From NCBI GenBank assembly GCA_963762425.1, contig CAVXKY010000009.1, positions 62,001 to 126,000 on the forward strand: 64,000 nucleotides of DNA, given 5' to 3'. How positions within the stretch are numbered: position 1 is the stretch's first letter; each line of letters opens with the position of its first letter. A program made the translations under genes and the position numbers. The notes under the pieces are model-generated. The model had not been told where the DNA came from and ran no database searches. It saw nothing but the letters and a program-made list of their open reading frames with translations. Positions 38,069-47,512 of this stretch are shown piece by piece. The stretch comes from REEB95 sp963762425. GTDB lineage: Bacteria > Pseudomonadota > Alphaproteobacteria > ATCC43930 > CGMCC-115725.

Positions 38069-39029
38069 CTAGCCCGCCGAGTGGAAAATTGCCGGGTGCG
38101 AAGGAGATGCGCTGTTGCGCCTGCTTCATGCGGTCGGTCGGGCCGACGGCGATGCCCCAATAATCGTTGCGGCCGGGCGGCCAGGCCCATTCCTCCGGCC
38201 CGCGCGCCTTGTAGTGCTTGCCCACCTTCTCGACCTCGGCGGTGTATTCGATCACCACCTCGTCGGGGCCGACGAAATAGGCGAAGACGTTGTTGCCCGG
38301 CCCGTGCCGCCCGATGCCCCATTCGATCGAGAAGCCGCTGTCGCGCATGCGCCCGGCGCCGCGCATCACCGAATCGATGTCGGTCATCTCGAAGGCGAGA
38401 TGGTTCAAGGTGGGCGCGGTGGAACGCGCGAAGGCGAGCACGTGATGCTGCTCGTTGCAGCACAGGAAGGTCATGACCCGGGTGCGGTCGATGATGCGGA
38501 AGCCGAGATGATCGGCGTAGAAGGCGCTGATCGCGTCCACGTCGGGCGAGTTCAGCACCACATGGGTGAGCTTCGCGGGGCGGTCGGGACGCTGGCATGC
38601 GTCGGCGTGGCGCTTGTCGCCGGTCAGGATGCGGATGGTGCGCCCCTCGGGATCCTTGAAGGCGAAGCCGTAGCCGCCGCCGGGCTCGGTGATGTCGGCG
38701 GGCTTCTCGATCTCGCCGACGCCGGCTTTCTTCAGACCGGCCTGGAGCGCGTTGACCGCCGCCTTGTCGGGCGCGGTCAGATCGATGCGCAGCATCTCGG
38801 CGCGCGGCCTGGCGTGCAGCGCCAGCACATGGTGATAGGCGCCGGTGCCGCGCAGATAGACCGAGCCCGGATGCTCGGCCACCGGCGCGAGGCGCCACAC
38901 ATCGGTGAAGAAGCGGGTGCGCGATTTGAGATCGGTGACGCCGAGATCGACGCCGCGCAACCCGTCGACCGCCGCGCCCGCCGGCCGGAGCGCGGCTTTG
39001 GGCTTTGATTTCACGAGCACTTTCGTCAT
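38069..39029 (-). CDS. VOC family protein, predicted type I extradiol ring-cleavage dioxygenase (one frameshift)
   Basis: Two consecutive VOC domains: an N-terminal one (LRGVDLGVTDLKSRTRFFTDV) and a catalytic C-terminal one (KLTHVVLNSPDVDAISAFYAD). The likely Fe(II) ligands are His in LTHVVLN, His in LNHLAFEMTD and Glu in VVIEYTAEVEKV. GIGRHGPGNNVFAYFVGPDE and EEWAWPPGRNDYWG are typical of extradiol dioxygenases. Near 38087 a T-run seems one base too long: removing one T gives GNFHSAG-stop at 38069-38071, about 319 residues. Its place before pobA suggests the pair handles catecholic intermediates; the substrate is inferred only broadly. Confidence 0.78.
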
Positions 39030-39194
39030 CGAAGCGAAAAATCTCCCCGCGCTCCCGGCCCGGCATGGCGGGCGGCATCGCGCGCGCGACAAAATCGCAT
39101 AACGGCATCCGGAATGTCGAGCGGGCGCTGCGCCGCTGGCCAAAAAATCGGCAGATTCAGGGTTTAGCCCGGGGTTTTGGGCGCGAATTCCGGT

Positions 39195-40550
39195 CTATTT
39201 CGCATCCGCGAAAGGATTTTTGCCCTTGCGCAGCATCATGCGGATCGGCACCCCCGGCAGATCGAAGCGCTGGCGCAGAAGATTGACCAGATAACGCCGC
39301 CAGCTTTCCGGCAGCTCGCCCGGCTTGGAGGCGAACAGCGCGAAGGTGGGCGGCCTTATATTGACCTGGGTCATGTAGCGCAGCTTCAGGCGGCGGCCCG
39401 CCACCAGCGGCGGCGGGTTGCGGTCCTGCACATGGACCAGGAAACGGTTGAGCGTGGGCGTCGGCACGCGGCGGTTCCAGGCGGCGTTGGCCGCGATGGC
39501 CGCCGGAATGAGCTTGTCGAGCCCGGCGCCGGTCGCCGCCGACAGCGTCAGCGGCTTCAGCCCCGCGAGCTGCGGCAGGGATTCCGCCAAACGCTCGGTG
39601 ATTTTTTCCAGCGTCTCCTTGCGCTTCTCGACCAGGTCCCATTTGTTGACCGCCAGCACCAAGGCGCGTCCCTCCTCCGACACCAAACGCGCGATCGCCA
39701 AATCCTGGCGCTCCAGCCCCTGGGTCGCATCGATCACCAGCACCGCGACCTCGGCGAAGCGGATGGCGTGGAGCGTGTCGCCGGTGGAAAGTTTTTCCGT
39801 CTTTACCTGGATGCGGGCCTTGCGGCGCAAGCCGGCGGTGTCGACCAGCCGCAGCCTGCGGCCGCGCCAGCTCCAATCGACCGAAATCGCGTCGCGGGTG
39901 ATGCCCGGCTCGGGCCCGGTCAAGAGCCGCTCCGCGCCCAACAACCGGTTGATCAAGGTGGATTTGCCGACATTGGGCCGCCCGACCACGGTGAGCGACA
40001 AGGGCTTGGCCGAATCCTCCGCCGGCGGCGCCGGTTCGGCGGGCTTTTCCTCCGGCTTTCCGGCATAGGGCAAAAGCGCCTCGTAAAGCTCGGCCAGGCC
40101 CTCGCCATGCTCGGCGGAGATGGCGACCGGCTCGCCCAGCCCCAGCCCATAGGCCTCGGCGATGCCGCTTTCGGTGCCGCGTCCCTCGGTCTTGTTGGCC
40201 ACCAGCACCACCGGCTTCTTGAGGCGGCGGAGCCATTGGGCGAGATCGCGGTCGAGCGAAGTCACGCCTTCGCGCGCATCGACCAGGAACAGCGCCACAT
40301 CCGCCTCTTCCACCGCCTGTTCGGTCTGGGCGCGCATGCGCGAGGCCAAATCGCGGGCCTTGGCACGCTCGAAACCGGCGGTGTCGGTGACGCGAAATTC
40401 GAGATCGGCGATCCGCGCGGCGGCTTCGCGGCGGTCGCGGGTCAGGCCCGGCTCGCTCGCGACCAGCGCGGTTTTGCGCCCGGCGAGACGGTTGAACAGG
40501 GTCGATTTGCCGACATTGGGCCGGCCGATGATCGCGACCTTGAGCGCCAT
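39195..40550 (-). CDS. der: ribosome-associated GTPase Der (EngA)
   Basis: Double-GTPase factor for 50S subunit assembly. The ATG at 40550 yields 451 residues. First G domain: IIGRPNVGKSTLFNRLAG, VTDTAGFE and LVANKTEG. Second G domain at about residue 190: VVGRPNVGKSTLINRLLG, LVDTAGLRRKA and LAVNKWDL. The C-terminal KH-like domain ends LRQRFDLPGVPIRMMLRKGKNPF. The acidic/proline linker between the G domains (EEKPAEPAPPAEDSAK) is as expected. It lies downstream of bamB, a common neighbour. Confidence 0.95.
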   Translation of the reverse strand: MALKVAIIGRPNVGKSTLFNRLAGRKTALVASEPGLTRDRREAAARIADLEFRVTDTAGFERAKARDLASRMRAQTEQAVEEADVALFLVDAREGVTSLDRDLAQWLRRLKKPVVLVANKTEGRGTESGIAEAYGLGLGEPVAISAEHGEGLAELYEALLPYAGKPEEKPAEPAPPAEDSAKPLSLTVVGRPNVGKSTLINRLLGAERLLTGPEPGITRDAISVDWSWRGRRLRLVDTAGLRRKARIQVKTEKLSTGDTLHAIRFAEVAVLVIDATQGLERQDLAIARLVSEEGRALVLAVNKWDLVEKRKETLEKITERLAESLPQLAGLKPLTLSAATGAGLDKLIPAAIAANAAWNRRVPTPTLNRFLVHVQDRNPPPLVAGRRLKLRYMTQVNIRPPTFALFASKPGELPESWRRYLVNLLRQRFDLPGVPIRMMLRKGKNPFADAK

Positions 40551-40567
40551 GAAGCCGCCATATCCCT

Positions 40568-41890
40568 TTACCGCAGCGCGATCAGATCGGCGTCGTCGGT
40601 CAGGACAAAGAGCGTCTTGCCCGCCACCACCGGCGAGATGAAGACGCTGTCCGGGAAATCGGCGTAACCGAGCGCCTCGCCGGTATAGGGCGAGACCGAA
40701 AAGGCCTCGCCGTCCGAAGAGACGACGATGAGACGGTTGCCGGCCAGCACCGGGCCGGTCCATTCCACCGGATCCTTTTTGGACTCCTCGTCCTCGTAGC
40801 GCGGCAAGGCCCTGACCCAGCGGACGCGGCCGTCCTCGCGCGTCAGGCAGATCAGATCGCCGACATCCGACAGCACATAGACGTAATCGCCCGCGACCCA
40901 CGGCATGTGGACGCCGCCGATATCCTGTTCCCACACGCGGTCGCCGGTGCGCAAGTCGATCGACACTAGCAATCCGGCGTGGCTTACCGCGAAGACGCGG
41001 CCGCGGTCGATCACCGGCTGGCCGCGGATGTCGGCGAGCGACGACAAGGCGCCCAGCGGCCGCGACGTCGCCAGATTGTCGGACCAGACCGGCTGGCCGT
41101 TCTCGGTCCGGAGCGCGAAAATCTCGCCCGAGGAATAAGGCACCACCACGATGTCGCCTTCGACCGCCGGGCTGGCCGAGCCCAAGAGGCCGGTCGGCTC
41201 CGGAATGCCGTTATGCGTCCACAGCCGGTGGCCGTCGTCCGTGGCCAGCACGTCGAGTTCGTTGTCCACGGTGACGGCGTATAACCGGCCGTCGGCGACG
41301 GTGGGCGAGCCGTGCGACGGGCCCGAAAGCGGCTGGCGCCAGATCACCTTGCCGTCGGCGGCGTTGAGCGCGAGCGCCTCGGCGTAGCCGGTGGCGATAT
41401 AGAGCTTGCCGTCGGCGTAGGCGATGCCGCCGCCGAACCCGCCGATGTCCGCGCCCTTGGGCGAGGTGTCGAAGCGCCAGAGGCGGTCGCCGCTCTTGGC
41501 GTCGTAGGCCGAGACCTCGGTCTCTCCATCCATGGCGAAGACGCGGCCGTCGGCGACCACGGGCTGGGCCAAGACCCGGCTGTAACGCGCGGCGCCCTCG
41601 CCGATGTCGTTCCGCCAGGCGCGGTGGATCTTGTCGCCGAGATCGAGATGATACATGGCGTGATTGGGATAGCCCCCCGCGTCGGGCCAGGCGGGATTGT
41701 CGAAAGGCGCCGGCAGCAGGATCGGCTCGCCCGCGAGTTTCGGATCGGGCACCAGCCGCTTGTCGAGTTCGAGCACCGAGAGGCGCTTGCCCGTGATCGG
41801 CTCCTTCTTGTCGCTGTCGCAGCCGGCCAGCAAAAAAGCCGCCGCCAGCGCCAGGCACGCAAGCGCGCGGTTGGTTTTGGCGAGGGTCAT
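40568..41890 (-). CDS. bamB: outer membrane assembly lipoprotein BamB (PQQ-like beta-propeller)
   Basis: Lipoprotein scaffold of the BAM complex for outer-membrane protein insertion. The signal ends in the lipobox AAAFLLAGC. The 440-residue product then contains repeated propeller blades with the PQQ-type pattern, for example VFAMDGETEVSAYDAKSGDRL, IATGYAEALALNAADGKVIW and LVSIDLRTGDRVWEQ. It is larger than enterobacterial BamB but typical for alphaproteobacteria. The start overlaps the stop of the YfgM-like gene (ATGA), and der follows, giving the yfgM-bamB-der order also known from gammaproteobacteria. Confidence 0.9.
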   Translation of the reverse strand: MTLAKTNRALACLALAAAFLLAGCDSDKKEPITGKRLSVLELDKRLVPDPKLAGEPILLPAPFDNPAWPDAGGYPNHAMYHLDLGDKIHRAWRNDIGEGAARYSRVLAQPVVADGRVFAMDGETEVSAYDAKSGDRLWRFDTSPKGADIGGFGGGIAYADGKLYIATGYAEALALNAADGKVIWRQPLSGPSHGSPTVADGRLYAVTVDNELDVLATDDGHRLWTHNGIPEPTGLLGSASPAVEGDIVVVPYSSGEIFALRTENGQPVWSDNLATSRPLGALSSLADIRGQPVIDRGRVFAVSHAGLLVSIDLRTGDRVWEQDIGGVHMPWVAGDYVYVLSDVGDLICLTREDGRVRWVRALPRYEDEESKKDPVEWTGPVLAGNRLIVVSSDGEAFSVSPYTGEALGYADFPDSVFISPVVAGKTLFVLTDDADLIALR

Positions 41891-42531
41891 GGAGCGAGCG
41901 CCGCCAGCATCTGAGTCGCCCGCGAACGCGCCCCGGCGGGCGCGGTTTGATCGCCGGCCAGGGTCTGGAAGGTTTGGCGCGCGGCAGCCTTATCGCCGGA
42001 TTTCAGCTGGGCGAGCGCGGTGAATTCGAGCGCCATCGCATGCCACGGATTGGCGCCGTCGGTCAGCGGCTTCAGCCGCTCGACCAGCGCCTTGGGATCG
42101 CCCTGGTCGAGCGCGGCGCGGGCATAGAGCAGCGTCGCCGCGTCGCGGTATTGGGGATCGAGCGAGGTATCGTTCGAAATCTGGTCGTAGAGCGCGAGCG
42201 CGCCCGCGGCGTCGCCGCCGCGCGCCTTCAAGGCGGCCTCTTCGAGCTTCGCCAGCACGGCATGGCCGCCGCCCGCGCCGTTGGCCAGATCGGTGAAGGC
42301 GGCGATCGCCTCCTGGTTTTTGCCGTCGCGCACGAGATCGAGCGCCGCGGCGAAGCGCGCGCCCTCGGCCTGGCGCTGGCTTTGCTGGTATTGGGTCCAG
42401 CCGGTATAGCCCGATATGCCGACCAGAATGGCCACCACCAGCAGGACAAGGTGCACGCGGTAACGCGCCCACAGCTTGGCGTATTTGTCGCGCCTGAGAT
42501 CTTCTTCGATTTCCTGAAAGATATCGCTCAA
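41887..42531 (-). CDS. YfgM-like tetratricopeptide membrane protein
   Basis: I take the TTG at 42531, which gives MSDIFQEIEEDLRRDKYAKL followed by a single membrane helix (VHLVLLVVAILVGISGYTGW). A periplasmic TPR-like helical region follows (GARFAAALDLVRDGKNQEAI, YDQISNDTSLDPQYRDAATL). The 214-residue length and topology match YfgM/DUF2659 proteins, which in E. coli assist SecYEG and periplasmic chaperones. The open frame extends further upstream but without convincing protein sequence. It overlaps bamB by four bases. Confidence 0.82.
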   Translation of the reverse strand: MSDIFQEIEEDLRRDKYAKLWARYRVHLVLLVVAILVGISGYTGWTQYQQSQRQAEGARFAAALDLVRDGKNQEAIAAFTDLANGAGGGHAVLAKLEEAALKARGGDAAGALALYDQISNDTSLDPQYRDAATLLYARAALDQGDPKALVERLKPLTDGANPWHAMALEFTALAQLKSGDKAAARQTFQTLAGDQTAPAGARSRATQMLAALAP

Positions 42532-42662
42532 ACCACGCCTCGAAGCGGCAAAAACCGGCAGTTGCGAACGCGGCGGTACCATAGCCCCTCCCCCGCCATC
42601 CTGCAATTCCGGGCGGGGTTTGGGCGCTGGACCTGACAAGGAAAATAGGGAAGACTCGGGCC

Positions 42663-43025
42663 ATGGCGACGGTTTCCCGCCTCACCGATCACCGCCGGCG
42701 CGCGCGCATTTTCTTCAGCCGCCGCGAGCTCGACCAGTTGTTGCAGCTCTATAGCCGCCAGGTGGCGCGCGGCGAATGGCGCGATTACGCCATCGACCAG
42801 AGCGAGGGCCTGGCCGCCTTCTCGGTGTTCCGCCACAGCCTCGACACGCCGCTTTACACCATCGTCAAGACCGCGCCCGGAGCCGCGCAAGGCCATGGGG
42901 AATACGCGCTTTTGCACCGGCGCGCCCGGCTCGCCAGCGGCCAGGCGCTCCACGAGGTGCTGGCGTTCCTGCAACGCAACCTCGGCGGGCCGCGCGCGCT
43001 GGGCGCCTGGCCGGCGACGTCGTGA
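42663..43025 (+). CDS. DUF2794 domain-containing protein
   Basis: Small 120-residue protein, nearly all one conserved alphaproteobacterial domain: IFFSRRELDQLLQLYSRQVA, DYAIDQSEGLAAFSVFRHS and PLYTIVKTAPG. No membrane segment or catalytic motif is apparent, and the function is unknown. It is divergent from the YfgM-like gene. Its TGA overlaps the GTG start of the tiny lipoprotein gene that follows (GTGA), so the two are coupled. Confidence 0.82.
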   Translation: MATVSRLTDHRRRARIFFSRRELDQLLQLYSRQVARGEWRDYAIDQSEGLAAFSVFRHSLDTPLYTIVKTAPGAAQGHGEYALLHRRARLASGQALHEVLAFLQRNLGGPRALGAWPATS

Positions 43026-43195
43026 TCCAACGCCGCGTTCTTGCCGCCTGCGCCGCGATGTCGTTCTTGGCCTTGAGCCTCGCGCTCGCCGCGTGCGGGC
43101 CCACCTGCGGGTCCGCGCCCGAGCGGCAATGGCCGATCTGGACCGGCGGCGGCGCTTACGACGACCCATCCATGTATCGCGGCGGCGGCCGGTAG
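43022..43195 (+). CDS. tiny lipoprotein with C-terminal YDDPSMYRG motif
   Basis: GTG at 43022 overlaps the preceding stop. The 57-residue product has a lipoprotein signal with lipobox in ALSLALAACGPTCG and a mature part of only about 30 residues ending GGGAYDDPSMYRGGGR. A similar ending is encoded by the convergent gene at 43239-43415. I know no function for this family. Confidence 0.68.
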   Translation: MIQRRVLAACAAMSFLALSLALAACGPTCGSAPERQWPIWTGGGAYDDPSMYRGGGR

Positions 43196-43238
43196 CGTCC
43201 GCCGCGTTTGCCTCCCGCCCCGCTTAGGGCTTCCAGGC

Positions 43239-43415
43239 CTACATGGTGGAGGCGCTGTCGCCGCGATACATGGCGGGATCGTCGTAAGGGCTGTCGAATT
43301 GGACCGGCACGCCTTGGTACCAGATGGTGTAACGGGTGTTCGGATTCGGAGGCTGGCAGCCGAACAGTCCGAGCGTCATCGCCAGACAGGCCGAAATCAG
43401 AATGAGTTTTCGCAT
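43239..43415 (-). CDS. tiny lipoprotein with C-terminal YDDPAMYRG motif
   Basis: ATG at 43415, preceded by CCGGGGGAGCGGACC. MRKLILISACLAMTLGLFGC is a lipoprotein signal with a lipobox. The mature 39 residues include NTRYTIWYQGVPVQFDSP followed by YDDPAMYRGDSASTM. It is convergent with the gene at 43022-43195 and shares size, lipobox and the YDDPxMYRG end. Function is unknown. Confidence 0.72.
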   Translation of the reverse strand: MRKLILISACLAMTLGLFGCQPPNPNTRYTIWYQGVPVQFDSPYDDPAMYRGDSASTM

Positions 43416-43514
43416 GGTCCGCTCCCCCGGGTTGAAGGGGCAGTGTAAATCTCTTGCGCCGTCACGGGCAGTCACATTTACAAGATCGCCGAAACGAGAA
43501 GCCGCGCGCCCGGC

Positions 43515-44562
43515 TCAGGGCTTCCAGGCCTTGGCCTGCGCCTGGACCGCGGCCTGATCGAAGGCGTTGGCGCCCGGGATCAGATCGTTGGTGACGATGT
43601 CGGTGGCCTTCACCGGCTCCTTGAACACGCCGTATTTCAGCAGGAAGTCGAGATAGGCCTGGTAATTCGCCATCGAGCTTTCGCCCCAGCGCTTGACCCC
43701 GGCCTTGTCGAGCTTCCAGTTCGCGATCCGCGCCTGGAGCGTCTTGATGTCGTCGGAAAGCGCGGTCGCCTCGTCCTTGCCGGTGGCCTTGGTATAGGGA
43801 AACTCCGCCCAGTTGATCCGCACCGCGGCCTCGGGATTGGCGATCGCGAACACCGTGCCCATGGCGTAGCCCTTGGCCAGAGCCTGCGCCTCGGCGCGGT
43901 GCTTGGCGAGGTAATCGCTGAGCGCGATGAAGCCGTTCGAGGGGAAACGGTCGAATTGCGGATTGGGAATTTTCCGCAACGGCACGCCCGCGTTCTCGAT
44001 CAGCGCGTATTGCGTGTCGTAGAGATAAAGCGCCTGGACCTCGCCGCTCTTCGCGAGCGCCGCCGCCTGCGCCGCCTCGCCGATGGCGATGATGGAAACG
44101 CTATCGGTGAAGCCCAGATCGGCGGCCACCGCCTTGGCCACCAGCGCCCCGCCCGAGGCCATCGAGGCGACGCCGATCTTCCTGCCCTTCAGATCCTTGA
44201 GCGTCTTGACCGGAGAATTCGACCGGCACTTCGAGGTCGTAAATATTGCCCTGATAGGCGGTGTAGAACACCTTGGTGTCGATGCCTTGCGGGCGGAACG
44301 CGCCCACCGGCTCGACCGAGGGCAGGCTGTAGGGAATCTCGCCGGTGCCGACATATTTGACGCAGTCGCTCGAACCGGCGAGCGCCACCAGCTCGACCTT
44401 GAAATCGCCGAACCAGCCGTATTTGTTGGCGATGGCGAAAGGCGCCGCCGCCGAGGTGACGGTCTTGGCGCAGAACCCGACCCGCACGGTATTGTCGGCC
44501 TGCGCTTGCCCCGCCCAGAAAGCGGCCAGCGCCGCCAGGCCGAAACCGATCCAATTTTTCAT
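43515..44562 (-). CDS. ABC transporter substrate-binding protein, nitrate/sulfonate/taurine type (one frameshift)
   Basis: Periplasmic receptor of the importer encoded upstream. The ATG at 44562 gives MKNWIGFGLAALAAFWAGQAQA, a signal peptide, followed by VRVGFCAKTVTSAAAPFAIAN. The second half (TLKDLKGRKIGVASMASGGALV, DSVSIIAIGEAAQAAALAKSGEVQALYLYD) matches the NMT1/THI5-SsuA class. The frame breaks near 44216, where VEFSGQDAQG should become NSPVKTLKDL after a one-base correction. It overlaps the permease gene by four bases. Substrate cannot be told from sequence. Confidence 0.85.
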
Positions 44563-45350
44563 AGCCTTCCCCTCCCTGCCGGGTTTTCCGGCGTTCCCTT
44601 CACCGACGGGTCCCAGAACAGCACCCGGCGGCGCACCAGCAGAATAGCCTGATTGAGGATCAGCCCCAACACCGCCAGGATCAGCAGCACCGAGAACACC
44701 CCGGCGATGTCGGCGGAGAAATTGAGGCTCTGGATCAGCACGCCCAGGCCGCTTTGCGCGCCGACGAATTCGGCGACGATGGCGCCGATCAGCGAAAAGA
44801 TCATCGCCACCTCGAGCCCCGCCATGATGAAGGGCAGCGCGCCCGGCAGACGCAGCATCCAGAAGATCTGGGTCTCGCTGGCGTCGAGCGAGCGCATCAG
44901 ATTGACGCGGTCCTCGTCGGCCGAGCGCAGGCCCAGGATGGTGTTCACCATCAGCGGGAAGAAGGCGATCAGCGCCGCGTTCATCACCTTGGACGAGAGG
45001 CCGAGCCCGAACCAGACCACGATCAGCGGCGCCAGCGCCACCTTGGGCAGGGCCTGGAACATGACGATGAAGGGATAGAGGTAGTATTCGAAGCGCCGCG
45101 ACAGCGCCACCATGGTGCCGAGCAGGAAGGCGAGCGCGGTGCCGAGCGCGAAGCCGAGCAGCGTTTCCAGCAGCGTGATCCACAGATTGTCGATATAGAC
45201 CATGCTGGCGACGCCGCGATAGAACGCCATCGCCACCAGCGACGGCGCCGGCAGGATATAGCGGGGAACCTGGAAGAACCGCACGAACGCTTCCCACGCC
45301 GCGAGGCCGGCGCACAGCAGCAGGGTGCGGAGATAGGGGTTGCCTTTCAC
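44559..45350 (-). CDS. ABC transporter permease, nitrate/sulfonate/taurine type
   Basis: 263 residues with six predicted spans and the BPD_transp_1 fold. An early loop is FFQVPRYILPAPSLVAMAFYRG. The EAA-type loop that contacts the ATPase reads MRSLDASETQIFWMLRLPGAL followed by PFIMAGLEVAMIFSLIGAIVAEF. This is the SsuC/TauC type. It overlaps the ATPase gene upstream and the receptor gene downstream by four bases each, forming a three-gene operon. Confidence 0.92.
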   Translation of the reverse strand: MKGNPYLRTLLLCAGLAAWEAFVRFFQVPRYILPAPSLVAMAFYRGVASMVYIDNLWITLLETLLGFALGTALAFLLGTMVALSRRFEYYLYPFIVMFQALPKVALAPLIVVWFGLGLSSKVMNAALIAFFPLMVNTILGLRSADEDRVNLMRSLDASETQIFWMLRLPGALPFIMAGLEVAMIFSLIGAIVAEFVGAQSGLGVLIQSLNFSADIAGVFSVLLILAVLGLILNQAILLVRRRVLFWDPSVKGTPENPAGRGRL

Positions 45351-46168
45351 AGCTCGGGCCCCGCGAGGTTGGCGGCGGTGAAATGGCCGCGGATGCGGCG
45401 GGTATAGACGCCGAAGCCGGCCGTGCCCATGAGATCGAGCCCGCGCGGCCGCGGGAGATCGACCGTCACCGTTTCCGCGATGCGCCCGGGCCGCGGCGTC
45501 ATCACCAGCACGCGGTCGGCCAGGAACACGGCCTCGGCGATCGAATGGGTGATGAACACCACGGTCTTGCGGCGCTCGAGCCAGATGCGTTGCAGCTCGA
45601 GATTCATCTGCTCGCGCGACATGGCGTCGAGCGCGCCGAAAGGCTCGTCCATCAGCAGCATGGCGGGATCGTGGATGAGCGCGCGCACGATCGCCACGCG
45701 CTGCTGCATGCCCCCCGACAACTCCCAGGGATAGCGGTTGGCGAAGCCCTCGAGCCCGACCAGATTCAGCAAATCGTGGGCGAGTTGTTCATGCCGGACG
45801 CGATCCAGACGCTGCACGTCCACCGGCAACAGCACGTTGTCGATCACGCTGCGCCAGGGGAACAGCACCGGCGCCTGGAAGACGACGCCGATGTCGCGCC
45901 TTGGGCCGGTGATGGGCGTGCCGCGGAGATAGGCGCTGCCCGAGGAAGCCGGGATCAGCCCGGCCAATATCTTCAACAAAGTCGACTTGCCGCAGCCCGA
46001 AGGCCCGACCACGGCGAGGAATTCGCCCTCGTCCATGGCGAAATCGATCTCCTGCAACGCCGGCACCGGCGAGGCGCGCGTCGCATAGGTCTTGCTCAAT
46101 TGCCTGACGGCAATGACCTTGCCCGGATCATCCGGCGGCACCGCGTTTCCCTCCCGCGCCGCTTTCAT
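45347..46168 (-). CDS. ABC transporter ATPase, nitrate/sulfonate/taurine type
   Basis: 273-residue SsuB/TauB-class ATPase. Walker A is VVGPSGCGKSTLLKILAG, Q-loop GVVFQAPVLFPWRSV, signature ELSGGMQQRVAIVRALIHD, Walker B MLLMDEPFGALDAMSRE, and switch His in VFITHSIAEAVFLADRV. The terminal region TAGFGVYTRRIRGHF is typical. First gene of the importer operon; the 150 bases upstream separate it from the divergent lpxR-like gene and may carry both promoters. Confidence 0.93.
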   Translation of the reverse strand: MKAAREGNAVPPDDPGKVIAVRQLSKTYATRASPVPALQEIDFAMDEGEFLAVVGPSGCGKSTLLKILAGLIPASSGSAYLRGTPITGPRRDIGVVFQAPVLFPWRSVIDNVLLPVDVQRLDRVRHEQLAHDLLNLVGLEGFANRYPWELSGGMQQRVAIVRALIHDPAMLLMDEPFGALDAMSREQMNLELQRIWLERRKTVVFITHSIAEAVFLADRVLVMTPRPGRIAETVTVDLPRPRGLDLMGTAGFGVYTRRIRGHFTAANLAGPEL

Positions 46169-46318
46169 GCCTTGTCGGCCGGCTTGCGGCTTCAGGCGAA
46201 GCTATATCGCGGCGCCCGCCCTGGCAATCACCCCACCCGGCGCGGCCCCAATGCCGCTATACGGCAAAGGGCGCATGCCCTAAGCTAAAAATCCGTTCAG
46301 ATCGCGCGGCGGAACGAA

Positions 46319-47332
46319 ATGCGACCGGATAGAAAATCATTCCTTTTCCTCCTTCCGCTCCTGTCCTTGGCCGTCATCGTGACGGCCGCGCCGGCCAACG
46401 CCCAACGCACCGCGGACCCGGCCAGCATCTGGACCTTGCAGGATGAAAATTCCTCGATCGCGACCGGCTCGGGACTGAAGGACAAATATTACGTCAACGG
46501 CTTGCGCCTCAACTTCACCTCGCCGACCGACACGCTGCCGGCCTCGTTCTCGAATTTCGACGATTGGATATGGGGTCCGGGGCGGTCGCGGTATTCCTTC
46601 GAGCTTTCCCAGTCGATCTACACGCCGGCGAACGTCCTGGTCGCGCCGCCCAATCCCAGGGATCGGCCCTATGCCGGCGTCCTGACCGTGACGAGCTCGC
46701 TGTTGCACGACAGCGGCGCCTCGCGCAGCATTCTCGGTATCCAGGCCGGATTGGTCGGGCCGGACGCGCTGGCCAAGCAGGTGCAAAACGGTTTTCACAG
46801 CATGGTCGGATACGGCGCCAGCGCGGGCTGGAACTACCAGATTCACGACGAGCCGGTGGCGGACCTGCTGGTGGAGAAGATCTGGCGCGTGCCGCTGGCG
46901 CGGATCGGCGGCGTGGAAATGGACGCGCTGCCCGAGGCCGCGGGCGGCGCCGGCAATCTGCGGGACTACGGGCTGGCCGGATCGGTCTTCCGCGTCGGCC
47001 AAGGGCTCGATTCGGATTACGGCGTGGCGCGCGTCAATCCGGGCCTGAGCGGCGGCGACGTGTTCATGCCTTCGCGCGACATCGCCTGGTACGCCTTCGC
47101 CGGCGCGGACGGCCAGGCCGTGGCGCATGACATCACCATCGACGGCAACACCTTCCGGACCAGCGCCAAAGCCACAAGGGTGCCCTTTGTCGGGGAGATG
47201 GAAATCGGCTTCGCGGTCATTTTCGGGCGCGCGCGGCTCTCCTACACCCAGGTCATCCAAACCGAGGAAGTGAAAGGCCAGCAAGGCGGCCTCCATCAAT
47301 TCGGGTCGCTGGCGCTTTCATTGCGGTACTGA
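46319..47332 (+). CDS. lipid A deacylase LpxR family outer-membrane protein
   Basis: Predicted barrel enzyme removing the 3'-acyloxyacyl chain from lipid A. A signal peptide ends near APANAQ, and the mature protein begins with WTLQDENSSIATGSG, followed by DKYYVNGLRLNFTSP and NPRDRPYAGVLTVT. QVQNGFHSMVGYGASAGWNYQI and HDEPVADLLVEKIW correspond to the block carrying the catalytic His. The final residues LALSLRY end in an aromatic residue, as barrels do. At 337 residues the length fits. Adjacent hopanoid and Lpt genes make an outer-membrane role consistent. Confidence 0.82.
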   Translation: MRPDRKSFLFLLPLLSLAVIVTAAPANAQRTADPASIWTLQDENSSIATGSGLKDKYYVNGLRLNFTSPTDTLPASFSNFDDWIWGPGRSRYSFELSQSIYTPANVLVAPPNPRDRPYAGVLTVTSSLLHDSGASRSILGIQAGLVGPDALAKQVQNGFHSMVGYGASAGWNYQIHDEPVADLLVEKIWRVPLARIGGVEMDALPEAAGGAGNLRDYGLAGSVFRVGQGLDSDYGVARVNPGLSGGDVFMPSRDIAWYAFAGADGQAVAHDITIDGNTFRTSAKATRVPFVGEMEIGFAVIFGRARLSYTQVIQTEEVKGQQGGLHQFGSLALSLRY

Positions 47333-47512
47333 ACGCCGGCCGGATATATAAGGCATTCCCGATATTGCTTCTTGCGTTGCGGCAAAGCCCCGCCATTATA
47401 GGCCGCCAAATGCCGCCCCCGCCGCCGCGCCACCCCCCGACTATCGGCCATCCGGACCCCACCCGCCAAAGGCCGGGGCGCCTCGACCGCTCGCCCGGCG
47501 GGGCCTGATCCG

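Noticed and set aside
36798..39143. A single 781-residue frame reading as a dioxygenase-PobA fusion
   Set aside because: The linker between the two enzymes is arginine/serine nonsense, and removing one T from a T-run near 38087 gives a normal stop at 38069; PobA then starts at its own ATG.
43515..46168. Naming the importer as taurine, nitrate or thiamine-precursor specific
   Set aside because: The family is clear, but no neighbouring catabolic gene identifies the substrate.
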